Shown here one piece after another: positions 1-6,314 of a DNA stretch of 10,386 nucleotides. The stretch comes from Spirochaeta sp. Its GTDB lineage: Bacteria > Spirochaetota > Spirochaetia > DSM-27196 > Alkalispirochaetaceae. The notes beneath the pieces were generated by a model. That model saw nothing but the letters and a program-made list of their open reading frames with translations, ran no database searches and was not told where the DNA came from. The stretch covers positions 1-10,386 of the forward strand of contig SKHA01000102.1 in the NCBI GenBank assembly GCA_007117185.1. The letters run 5' to 3'. Numbering within the stretch: the stretch's first letter is position 1; each line of letters begins with the position of its first letter. Made by a program: the position numbers and the translations under genes.

Positions 1-78
1 ATCGACGGAGCCGCCGGTGGTCGGTTTCTGTATGAACTGCAGCAATTGATGGAACAGCCGGCGCGATTGCTCTTCTGA
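1..78 (+). CDS. C-terminal end of a 2-oxo acid dehydrogenase E2 acyltransferase (partial)
   Basis: Frame 1 is open from the window edge to a TGA at 76-78, leaving 25 residues. They begin IDGAAGGRF and end PARLLF. This matches the end of the catalytic domain of dihydrolipoamide acyltransferases (E2), where the active-site motif HRxxDGA is followed by a helix of the type 'RFLxxLxxLLExPxxLL'. The catalytic His lies just outside the window; the Asp-Gly of the motif is visible. E2 moves the acyl group from lipoyl-lysine to CoA in pyruvate, branched-chain or related dehydrogenase complexes. The next gene encodes E3, the expected partner, which strongly supports the call. Which complex it belongs to cannot be told from 25 residues. 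Confidence 0.78.
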   Translation: MDGAAGGRFLYELQQLMEQPARLLF

Positions 79-94
79 GAAGGAAAGACCCGAG

Positions 95-102
95 AAAGGA
101 AG
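95..102 (+). promoter_or_regulatory. Ribosome binding site of lpdA
   Basis: AAAGGAAG lies 7 bases before the ATG at 110, within the 31-base gap after the E2 stop. It supports that ATG as the start. Confidence 0.6.
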
Positions 103-109
103 AACTACT

Positions 110-1498
110 ATGGCTGAATACGATTATGATCTGGTTGTCCTCGGTGCCGGCCCCGGCGGCTACGTGGCGGCGATTCGCGCCTCCCAGCTGGGGTTGAAGG
201 CGGCGGTTATTGAGAAGGAGGCCCCCGGCGGGGTCTGTCTCAACTGGGGGTGCATTCCCTCCAAGTCGCTGATTCATCAGGCTGAGAGCGTCCACACCGT
301 GGAGGAGCTGACCAAACTGGGCGCAAAGGTGGACCTCTCGGGGTTGGATTACGCCAAAGTCCACCAGAAGTCCCGGGACGCGGCGGGGAAACTCTCAAAG
401 GGCGTACAGGCGCTGCTCAAGAAGAACAAGATTGACTATATCGAGGGCAACGGGGTTTTCTCAGGACCCCACGAGATCTCCGTGGACGGCAAAAAGACGG
501 TGACCGGAGCCAGCGTACTGATCGCAACGGGCTCCCGCTCCCGGGAGATACCCGGTTTCGAGTTCGACGGTAAGAAGGTTCTTGATTCACGGCAGATCCT
601 TGGGATGACGACCCTGCCGAAAAAGCTGATCATCCTGGGAGCCGGGGCGATTGGAATGGAGTTTGCCTACGTCATGAACGCTTTCGGGGTAGAGGTGACG
701 GTGATCGAGATGCTCGATCAGATCCTTCCCCTTGAAGATGCCGAAGTGGTGTCGGTTGTGGAGAAAGCGTTCAAACGCTACGGCATCGAGATGCGGACAG
801 CGACAAAAGCGAAGAAGCTGGATCGGTCCGGCAAGGGCATCAAGCTTGATGTGGAGAGTGGCGGCAAGGAAGAGACCCTCGCGGCGGATATGATTCTGGT
901 TGCGGTGGGCCGGGCTCCAAATACAGAAGAAATCGGCCTGGACCGTGTGGGGGTGACCACCGATCGCGGCTTCGTGGTGGTGGGTGACTACTACCAGACC
1001 GCCGTTCAGGGGATATACGCTATTGGTGACGTGACGGCTTCACCCCTTCTGGCGCACGTGGCCAGCAAAGAAGGGGAGATAGCGGTAGAACACATCGCCG
1101 GGCACAACCCGGAGCGCCGGATCGATCCGGATCTTATTCCTTCGGCGGTGTATTGCGAACCCCAGGTGGGAAGCTTCGGCGTCACCGAGAAGAAAGCGAG
1201 CGAACGGGGACTCAACTTCAAGACGGCAACGTTCCCCTACCGCGGCGCAGGAAAGTCCGTGGCGGTTGAGAAGAGCGAGGGCATCGTCAAGATCGTCTAC
1301 GACGCGGGCACCCGGGAAATTCTCGGGGGTCACGTGGTGGGTGCCAACGCGACTGAGCTGATTCACGAGTTGCTCCTGGCGAAGAAAGCAGAGCTGCTAC
1401 CGGAAGACATCGCCACTATGGTACACGCCCATCCAACCCTCTCCGAAGCGGTGATGGAAAGCGCCCGAGTTGTGGAGGGGTGGCCAATCCACTTCTGA
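110..1498 (+). CDS. lpdA: Dihydrolipoamide dehydrogenase (E3)
   Basis: This flavoenzyme reoxidises dihydrolipoyl groups on E2 and passes the electrons through FAD to NAD+. It acts in the cytoplasm as part of a 2-oxo acid dehydrogenase complex. The protein has 462 residues, the normal length for E3 without an N-terminal lipoyl domain. Visible features are the FAD Rossmann motif GAGPGG at 12-17 with E35 closing the ribose site, and the redox disulfide C43/C48 in GGVCLNWGCIPSK. They continue with the NAD motif GAGAIG at 177-182 ending at E200, the second FAD contact GIYAIGD at 301-307, and the C-terminal HPTLSE motif with catalytic H441 and E446. All catalytic residues are present, so it should be active. 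It follows an E2 tail after 31 bases and overlaps the next gene by one base, so it sits mid-operon. Confidence 0.96.
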   Translation: MAEYDYDLVVLGAGPGGYVAAIRASQLGLKAAVIEKEAPGGVCLNWGCIPSKSLIHQAESVHTVEELTKLGAKVDLSGLDYAKVHQKSRDAAGKLSKGVQALLKKNKIDYIEGNGVFSGPHEISVDGKKTVTGASVLIATGSRSREIPGFEFDGKKVLDSRQILGMTTLPKKLIILGAGAIGMEFAYVMNAFGVEVTVIEMLDQILPLEDAEVVSVVEKAFKRYGIEMRTATKAKKLDRSGKGIKLDVESGGKEETLAADMILVAVGRAPNTEEIGLDRVGVTTDRGFVVVGDYYQTAVQGIYAIGDVTASPLLAHVASKEGEIAVEHIAGHNPERRIDPDLIPSAVYCEPQVGSFGVTEKKASERGLNFKTATFPYRGAGKSVAVEKSEGIVKIVYDAGTREILGGHVVGANATELIHELLLAKKAELLPEDIATMVHAHPTLSEAVMESARVVEGWPIHF

Positions 1499-2643
1499 TG
1501 AGCGACTTGGACACTCACGGGCAGCCCGGTTCGTCTTCCAACGGCGGCAATCGTCCGGTCCGGCAGATCCGTCTGCCCTCCGGATTTTTGCGGGCAAATA
1601 CCATCTATCTCTTTATCGTCGCTCTGGTGGCAGTAGGGGTGGTACTGCGACTCATGGGAGGGATCTTTATCCCCTTCGTGATCGCCCTGCTGCTCTCTTT
1701 CGTCTTCGCGCCGCTGGTGAGCGGGCTGGTGAAGGTACGCCTTCCTCGAATTATCGCCGTTTCCATCACCCTGATCGTCTTCGTGGCGTTCGGGTATCTG
1801 ATTGTGCTGGTGGTGTATTCCAGCGTTCAGAGTCTGCTCAGGGAGTTTCCCAAATACCAGTTGCGTTTCACCCTGCTGCTGCGGGAGATGATCGAACAGT
1901 TTGACCTGCCGGCGGACTTTTTCAGCCAGATGGAGATTACCCGCAACATCGGAAACGCCCTGCTGGCGTTTTCTGGAAACTTTATGTCGTTCGCCAGCGG
2001 CTTCATGGTGGTATTTATCTTCCTGCTCTTTCTCTTGATGGAACAGCCGTATCTCAAGGGAAAGATGTCCATCGCGTTCCGCGATTCCACCACTCGCCGT
2101 TTTGCCATCGTCCTGGCTCACATAAACCAGCAAGTGGCCCGCTATATCGGGGTCAAGCTGGTGGTGAGCTTTCTGACCGCTGTGGTCGTATATATTCTCT
2201 TTCGGCTGATCGGGGTGGATTTTCCGTTTATCTGGGCGATCATGACCTTTCTCTTCAACTTCATCCCGTCCATCGGTTCAATCGCGATCACCTTCATTAC
2301 CGGGGTTTTCGCGATTGTCCAGTTTCTACCGGAGTGGAACCCCATCATCGCTACGTTTGTGGGCATGGGATTAACCCAGTTCATCATCGGGAACGTCATC
2401 GATCCGAAACTCCTTGGGGATCGCCTCAATTTGAGCCCCGTGGTGATCCTGCTGTCCCTGTTGATCTGGGGCTGGCTGTGGGGTACTGCGGGACTGTTTC
2501 TGGCGGTACCTCTTACGGTGACGATCAAGATCATTCTTGAGAACGTACCGGGGTTGGAAGCGTTTGGTGTCCTCATGGGTACCGGTAACTTTCGAGAACG
2601 GAAAAAACGACAGAGTAAACAGCAGGAGGAGCGCGCACGATGA
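1498..2643 (+). CDS. AI-2E family transporter (multi-pass membrane protein)
   Basis: The protein has 381 residues, with hydrophobic segments at roughly 36-52, 54-77, 84-109, 162-182, 218-240, 243-275, 283-299 and 312-347. That is typical of the AI-2E/PerM/TqsA family of about 8 membrane spans. Family hallmarks are NFIPSIG (254-260), IDPKLLGDRLNLSP (301-314) and the WGWLWGTAGLFLAVPL block (324-339). Members have been linked to autoinducer-2 export or Na+/H+ exchange; the substrate here cannot be deduced. The N-terminus is polar and Gly/Ser-rich, and the C-terminal tail is strongly basic (RERKKR onward), which suggests a cytoplasmic end. I chose the ATG at 1498 because it overlaps the lpdA stop as TGATG, suited to translational coupling. 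An in-frame GTG at 1480 would add six residues, but its purine-rich stretch lies too close. Confidence 0.9.
   Translation: MSDLDTHGQPGSSSNGGNRPVRQIRLPSGFLRANTIYLFIVALVAVGVVLRLMGGIFIPFVIALLLSFVFAPLVSGLVKVRLPRIIAVSITLIVFVAFGYLIVLVVYSSVQSLLREFPKYQLRFTLLLREMIEQFDLPADFFSQMEITRNIGNALLAFSGNFMSFASGFMVVFIFLLFLLMEQPYLKGKMSIAFRDSTTRRFAIVLAHINQQVARYIGVKLVVSFLTAVVVYILFRLIGVDFPFIWAIMTFLFNFIPSIGSIAITFITGVFAIVQFLPEWNPIIATFVGMGLTQFIIGNVIDPKLLGDRLNLSPVVILLSLLIWGWLWGTAGLFLAVPLTVTIKIILENVPGLEAFGVLMGTGNFRERKKRQSKQQEERAR
2624..2630 (+). promoter_or_regulatory. Ribosome binding site of trpS
   Basis: A near-perfect Shine-Dalgarno, AGGAGGA, lies inside the 3' end of the AI-2E gene, 9 bases before the trpS ATG at 2640. 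trpS can therefore recruit ribosomes independently as well as by coupling. Confidence 0.75.
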
Positions 2644-3683
2644 GAATTCTAACCGGTGATCGCCCAACAGGACGGTTGCACCTGGGGCACTACGTGGGCT
2701 CCCTCAAGAACCGCGTCCGACTCCAGGACAGTTACGAATGCTTCTTCATCATTGCGGACCTGCACATGCTGACCACCCGTCCGGAGAAGGAGGCCGTTGC
2801 GGCGATAACGTCCAACGCCCGGGAGATGGTGCTGGATTACCTGGCTGCCGGCATAGATCCGCAACGATCGGTGATCTATCTGCAGAGCGCTGTTCCGGAG
2901 ATCTACGAATTGAACCTTTTTCTGGAGATGCTGGTCACAGTACCGCGGCTGCAGCGTCTTCCCAGTCTGAAGGATATGGCCCGTAACGCCAATCTTTCGG
3001 AGATGCCCTTTGGTCTGCTGGGATACCCTGTCCTTCAAAGCGCTGACATCCTCCTGCCCCGGGCACATCTTGTTCCGGTGGGCAAGGACAATGAAGCCCA
3101 TGTGGAGCTCACCCGAGAGATAGCCCGGCGGTTCAACAACCTGTATGGCGAGGTATTTCCTGTTCCGGATGTCCTCATCGGAGATGTCCCGACCCTGGTT
3201 GGTACCGACGGTGGTGCCAAGATGTCCAAGTCATTGAACAACGCAATCTATCTCTCTGATGACGCCCGGACGGTGGAGAAGAAGGTTCGCGGGATGTACA
3301 CCGACCCCAAGCGCATAAGTGCGGACGTTCCCGGGACTGTTGAGGGTAACCCCGTCTTCGTGTATCACGACATCTTCAACGCCGACACCGAACAGGTGAA
3401 CGACCTGAAACAACGCTACCGCACTGGAACGGTGGGGGACGTTGAGGTGAAAGAAAAGCTGGCCCTTGCGATCAACACGTTTCTGGATCCCCTGCGGGAG
3501 CGGCGTGAACACTTTGCAACCCAGAAAGGTCTGGTGGACCTGGTGATTCATGAGGGAACGATGCGCATGCGCGACGAGGCGCGGGAAACACTGGTTGCAG
3601 CGCGGCGCGCTATGGGTCTCAGCGGGGTGTGGAATTCGATCCGTCGCAAAGCCGAGGAGGCCGGAAAACGCCGTGACGCCTGA
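2640..3683 (+). CDS. trpS: Tryptophanyl-tRNA synthetase
   Basis: This is a class I aminoacyl-tRNA synthetase that charges tRNA-Trp with tryptophan using ATP, in the cytosol. The 347 residues fit the family (about 330-350). The HIGH signature appears as HLGH at 14-17 within GDRPTGRLHLGHYVGSL. The KMSKS signature is at 194-198 (GAKMSKSLNN). Between them is the ADILLP...LVPVGKD...HVELTREIARRFN block (135-166), characteristic of TrpRS rather than TyrRS. The N-terminus (TGDRPTGRLHLGHYVGSLKN) resembles the version I remember from Gram-positive bacteria rather than the E. coli type. The ATG overlaps the preceding stop as ATGA and has a strong RBS. The 3' end overlaps mutY by 11 bases. No leader, T-box or attenuator is visible, so expression probably depends on the upstream operon promoter. 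Confidence 0.96.
   Translation: MRILTGDRPTGRLHLGHYVGSLKNRVRLQDSYECFFIIADLHMLTTRPEKEAVAAITSNAREMVLDYLAAGIDPQRSVIYLQSAVPEIYELNLFLEMLVTVPRLQRLPSLKDMARNANLSEMPFGLLGYPVLQSADILLPRAHLVPVGKDNEAHVELTREIARRFNNLYGEVFPVPDVLIGDVPTLVGTDGGAKMSKSLNNAIYLSDDARTVEKKVRGMYTDPKRISADVPGTVEGNPVFVYHDIFNADTEQVNDLKQRYRTGTVGDVEVKEKLALAINTFLDPLRERREHFATQKGLVDLVIHEGTMRMRDEARETLVAARRAMGLSGVWNSIRRKAEEAGKRRDA
3654..3660 (+). promoter_or_regulatory. Ribosome binding site selecting the mutY GTG start
   Basis: GAGGAGG within the 3' end of trpS lies 12 bases before a GTG at 3673. The spacing is long but the match is strong. It favours this GTG over a far-upstream ATG at 3550 that would overlap trpS by 134 bases. Confidence 0.5.
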
Positions 3684-4491
3684 GAAGCGAGCTGCTTTTC
3701 AGGACCTGATTCGCTCAGAGGGACAGAAACACTTTCGTGGGATGCCGTGGCGTGATGATCCCAACCCCTACTATGTCTACGTATCGGAGATCATGCTCCA
3801 GCAGACGCAGGTCTCCCGGGTGCTGGAAGCGTTCCCCCGTTTTCTGGAGCGCTTTCCCGGGCTTGAGTCTCTTGCCGCAGCGGAGTTTCCGCAGGTGCTG
3901 GCGGTGTGGTCCGGGCTGGGCTATAACCGCCGGGCGCGGTACCTCCACGAGGGAGCACGACTGATCCAGCGACAGTGGGGGGGCGTTCTGTCGCCGGACC
4001 CACTGGTGTTGCAGACCCTGCCCGGGGTGGGCATCAATACCGCCGGGTCCATCGCGGCGTTCGCCTACGACGCCGCAGTGGTCTTTATTGAGACGAATAT
4101 CCGTCGCGTATTCATTCATCACTTCTTTCCGGATGCTGAGGATGTGCACGATCGGCAGGTTCTGCCGTTGATTCAGGAGACCCTCCCCAACGACCGCTGT
4201 CGCCAGTGGTACTGGGCGCTGATGGACTACGGCACGCACCTTGCCAGGACACAAACCAACCCGAATCGTCGCAGCTCACACCATTCGCGGCAGAAGCCCT
4301 TTATCGGCAGCCTGCGCCAGATCCGCGGAGCTATACTGAAAACCCTCGCCAGTGAGGGAATGATCGCAGCGGAGCAGGTCTCGGAATACGGAGGCTTTCC
4401 GGAGGACAGGATCACCACTGCTGTGGACGCCCTGGAACGTGAAGGGTTTCTCCTGCGGGACCACGCGGGGAATATCACCCTCAAGCGTTGA
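3673..4491 (+). CDS. mutY: MutY-like adenine DNA glycosylase, lacking Fe-S cluster and 8-oxoG domain
   Basis: This is an HhH-GPD superfamily protein of 272 residues; E. coli-type MutY has about 350. MutY removes adenine mispaired with 8-oxoguanine. Visible features are MPWR (24-27), SEIMLQQTQ (38-46) with the catalytic Glu as E39, WSGLGYNRRAR (79-89), and the helix-hairpin-helix LPGVG (116-120). Three departures stand out. The Asp of the usual 'LDGN' motif, 20 residues after the hairpin, is E140 in FIETN. The only cysteine is C176, so the C-x6-C-x2-C-x5-C cluster loop is absent and replaced by a basic NPNRRSSHHSRQKPF stretch (196-210). The C-terminal NUDIX-like domain is missing; residues about 213-272 look like a small winged helix. 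I recall a cluster-less subfamily with FIETN and this C-terminus, so it is probably functional rather than decayed. The GTG start overlaps trpS by 11 bases. Exact substrate is uncertain. Confidence 0.85.
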   Translation: MTPEKRAAFQDLIRSEGQKHFRGMPWRDDPNPYYVYVSEIMLQQTQVSRVLEAFPRFLERFPGLESLAAAEFPQVLAVWSGLGYNRRARYLHEGARLIQRQWGGVLSPDPLVLQTLPGVGINTAGSIAAFAYDAAVVFIETNIRRVFIHHFFPDAEDVHDRQVLPLIQETLPNDRCRQWYWALMDYGTHLARTQTNPNRRSSHHSRQKPFIGSLRQIRGAILKTLASEGMIAAEQVSEYGGFPEDRITTAVDALEREGFLLRDHAGNITLKR

Positions 4492-6241
4492 CAGCGCCAC
4501 TGGACTGAGCAATCAGTTCACGATGCCAGGTAATCAGCCGGTGGTGAAGCTCGTTTCGCTCGCCGGGGATGTCCACCATCACCCGAAAGATCGGCTCCGT
4601 CCGGCTGCCGCGCATCCACAGCGCACCCCGAGGCGTTCCGTCGCTTCCGTTCAGCAGAACCCGCAACCCGCCAGCGTGGTCGCCGCTCCTGTTTCCGGCA
4701 CCCTGGCGAGTCTCCACGCCCTCGTAGTTGAGGATCTGGTAGGTGGTGACTCCAAGTTCAGTTGCCACTTCCTCCCGAATCTCCGAAAACCGCTGCTGCA
4801 ACAGCGCTTCATAGCGCTCTTTCAGCTCCTTCTGAGAAATCGGTGGTACCTGCATCTTTGCCAGGGGGTCGTCGGTTGCCGTCGTTGTGTAAACCGGCAA
4901 CAGAGAACGTGCCTCCGCCAGTGAGATTCCCTCGTGCCCCGGCATGAGGGGCAGGCTGTGGAGCTTCAGAAGGGAGAGGAGGGTGTTCATGGGATCCCGA
5001 ACCGCCGCCGGGGGAAGGATCGTACCGCCGTTGGAGCCTTCGCCGACAACGGGAACCCGCCACCCTTCCCGGGCCAGCGATCGTCCCAGGGCGACGACGT
5101 TGGCTTCACCCACCTCCGCCCGGAAAATACGGGCGCCCAGAGGGCTCGCGATCTCCTCGACTCGCAGGGACGTTGGTCCGTTGACTACCACCGCCAGCGG
5201 GTCGTCGTTCTTCCCGAGGTATCGGATCCATGAGAGCTCGATGAGCATCACCAACGAAAATACTTCCTGCGCTGACAGCAGGACCGGTTCCCCTTCAGGA
5301 CCCATGAACACCAGATTTCCCCGGTCACCGTCGTTGTCAGGTACATACGCAACGCTGAACGCGGGGTCCCGGCGGTGATGCTCACGCAACGCCTCCGCAG
5401 CTTCCTGAAGGCCTGCTCCCTCCGGCAAGATCTGGTGGGCTATCCTCCCGGGAGAATCGTTGATGAACGCCGCGCGTACACCCAGCCACGGCAGCAGGCT
5501 GCGGTCAGGACCGGCACAGCGGGCGCTGCCGTTGAGATCTCCGAGGATCCCCAGGGGACGTGCGTCAAGCCCCCGACGCAAGTCGATGGTGAACGACTCT
5601 TCCTCCATCCCTGACGCGGCGGCCACGGCAAGGACAAACCGCTGGTACACATCCAGGCTCTGTCGATGCCAGCGGGGCTGGTCCGAAAGAACCTCTTGCA
5701 GCGCCTCCCGGGGGAGGTGACGCACCGCACCGGCCCGGGTCTGCAGATACTGCTGGTCCGCAACGCATTTGCGAAACAACCGGGCTACCTCTTCCGCTTC
5801 GGCCCCTGCCAGAACCCCCCCGTCCCCCCGGCCCATCTTGAACCCGTTGTACCCTACCGGGTTATGGCTTGCGGAGATGTAGAAGAACCCCGAAACCTCA
5901 GGGGTTTGTCCGCTGTAGGCCATCACCTGCGGGGACGGAGCCACGCCGAGCCACCGCGGGACGGCCCCCGCGGCGAGCAGCGTCAGCAGCACAATCTCCG
6001 CGATTGCCGGTCCGGTGGGGCGGGTGTCGGTCCCGACGACGATCACCGGATTCTGTTGTCCACCGAGAGCGTTGAGGAACGCATCCACCGCGAGAATGGT
6101 GATATCCTGCTCCACCGGAGTGATCGCCCCCGAGGTGGACTCCGGTGACCCGCCGAAGCATCGACGCCATCCCGATGCGGAAATGATCGTATCCTGGAGA
6201 GCGGCAGCGCGTTCAGATGGGGTGCTGAGTGTGATTTCCAT
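4481..6241 (-). CDS. Phosphohexomutase (phosphoglucomutase/phosphomannomutase family)
   Basis: This is an alpha-D-phosphohexomutase superfamily enzyme that interconverts hexose 1- and 6-phosphates, linking glycolysis to glycogen or envelope sugar synthesis in the cytosol. From the chosen ATG it has 586 residues. The phosphoserine loop is SASHNP at 123-128 (S125 should carry phosphate), followed by GYNGFK. The metal loop is DNDGDR at 302-307, with D302, D304 and D306 in place. The sugar-binding loop reads GEGSNGG at 400-406 instead of the usual GExSGH. The phosphate-binding loop is RGSRTEP at 544-550. Whether glucose or mannose phosphate is preferred cannot be told. The ATG at 6241 avoids overlap with the divergent gene and places ASGWR near residue 22, as in relatives I recall. 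No good RBS precedes it; a GGAGGTG sits 32 bases upstream. The 3' end overlaps mutY by 11 bases. Confidence 0.92.
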   Translation of the reverse strand: MEITLSTPSERAAALQDTIISASGWRRCFGGSPESTSGAITPVEQDITILAVDAFLNALGGQQNPVIVVGTDTRPTGPAIAEIVLLTLLAAGAVPRWLGVAPSPQVMAYSGQTPEVSGFFYISASHNPVGYNGFKMGRGDGGVLAGAEAEEVARLFRKCVADQQYLQTRAGAVRHLPREALQEVLSDQPRWHRQSLDVYQRFVLAVAAASGMEEESFTIDLRRGLDARPLGILGDLNGSARCAGPDRSLLPWLGVRAAFINDSPGRIAHQILPEGAGLQEAAEALREHHRRDPAFSVAYVPDNDGDRGNLVFMGPEGEPVLLSAQEVFSLVMLIELSWIRYLGKNDDPLAVVVNGPTSLRVEEIASPLGARIFRAEVGEANVVALGRSLAREGWRVPVVGEGSNGGTILPPAAVRDPMNTLLSLLKLHSLPLMPGHEGISLAEARSLLPVYTTTATDDPLAKMQVPPISQKELKERYEALLQQRFSEIREEVATELGVTTYQILNYEGVETRQGAGNRSGDHAGGLRVLLNGSDGTPRGALWMRGSRTEPIFRVMVDIPGERNELHHRLITWHRELIAQSSGAVNA

Positions 6242-6262
6242 GGGCCAACTATATCGAGGTGG

Positions 6263-6292
6263 TTGATTATTTGCACCTCCAGCGACCATAAT
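6263..6292 (+). promoter_or_regulatory. Possible sigma-70-type promoter for the signalling operon
   Basis: TTGATT (6263-6268) and CATAAT (6287-6292) are separated by 18 bases, with 4/6 and 5/6 matches to consensus. Transcription would begin near 6299, just ahead of the ribosome binding site. The site lies in the 73-base AT-richer spacer between two divergent genes. It was found by eye only. Confidence 0.35.
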
Positions 6293-6303
6293 ATTCGCAA
6301 ATT

Positions 6304-6307
6304 GGAG
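6304..6307 (+). promoter_or_regulatory. Ribosome binding site of the dual-receiver regulator
   Basis: GGAG lies 7 bases before the ATG at 6315, in a short AT-rich leader. It supports that start codon. Confidence 0.55.
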
Positions 6308-6314
6308 ATGATAA

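Noticed and set aside
1363..2133. A 256-codon minus-strand ORF opposite the end of lpdA and the AI-2E gene
   Set aside because: Its product is a low-complexity Gln/His/Glu-rich string, the usual antisense image of hydrophobic membrane-protein codons, and the plus strand has clear family motifs.
1480..2643. GTG start at 1480 for the AI-2E protein
   Set aside because: The purine-rich stretch abuts the GTG with almost no spacing, while the ATG at 1498 forms a coupled TGATG junction with lpdA. The difference is only six residues.
2649..3101. A 150-codon minus-strand ORF inside trpS, with other antisense ORFs over mutY, the regulator and the kinase
   Set aside because: All lie fully opposite well-supported genes, show no recognisable domains and follow from the codon bias of the real frames.
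3550..4491. A longer mutY reading from the ATG at 3550
   Set aside because: The added 41 residues are Arg/Cys-rich, unlike MutY N-termini, and would overlap trpS by 134 bases; the GTG at 3673 has a strong GAGGAGG upstream.
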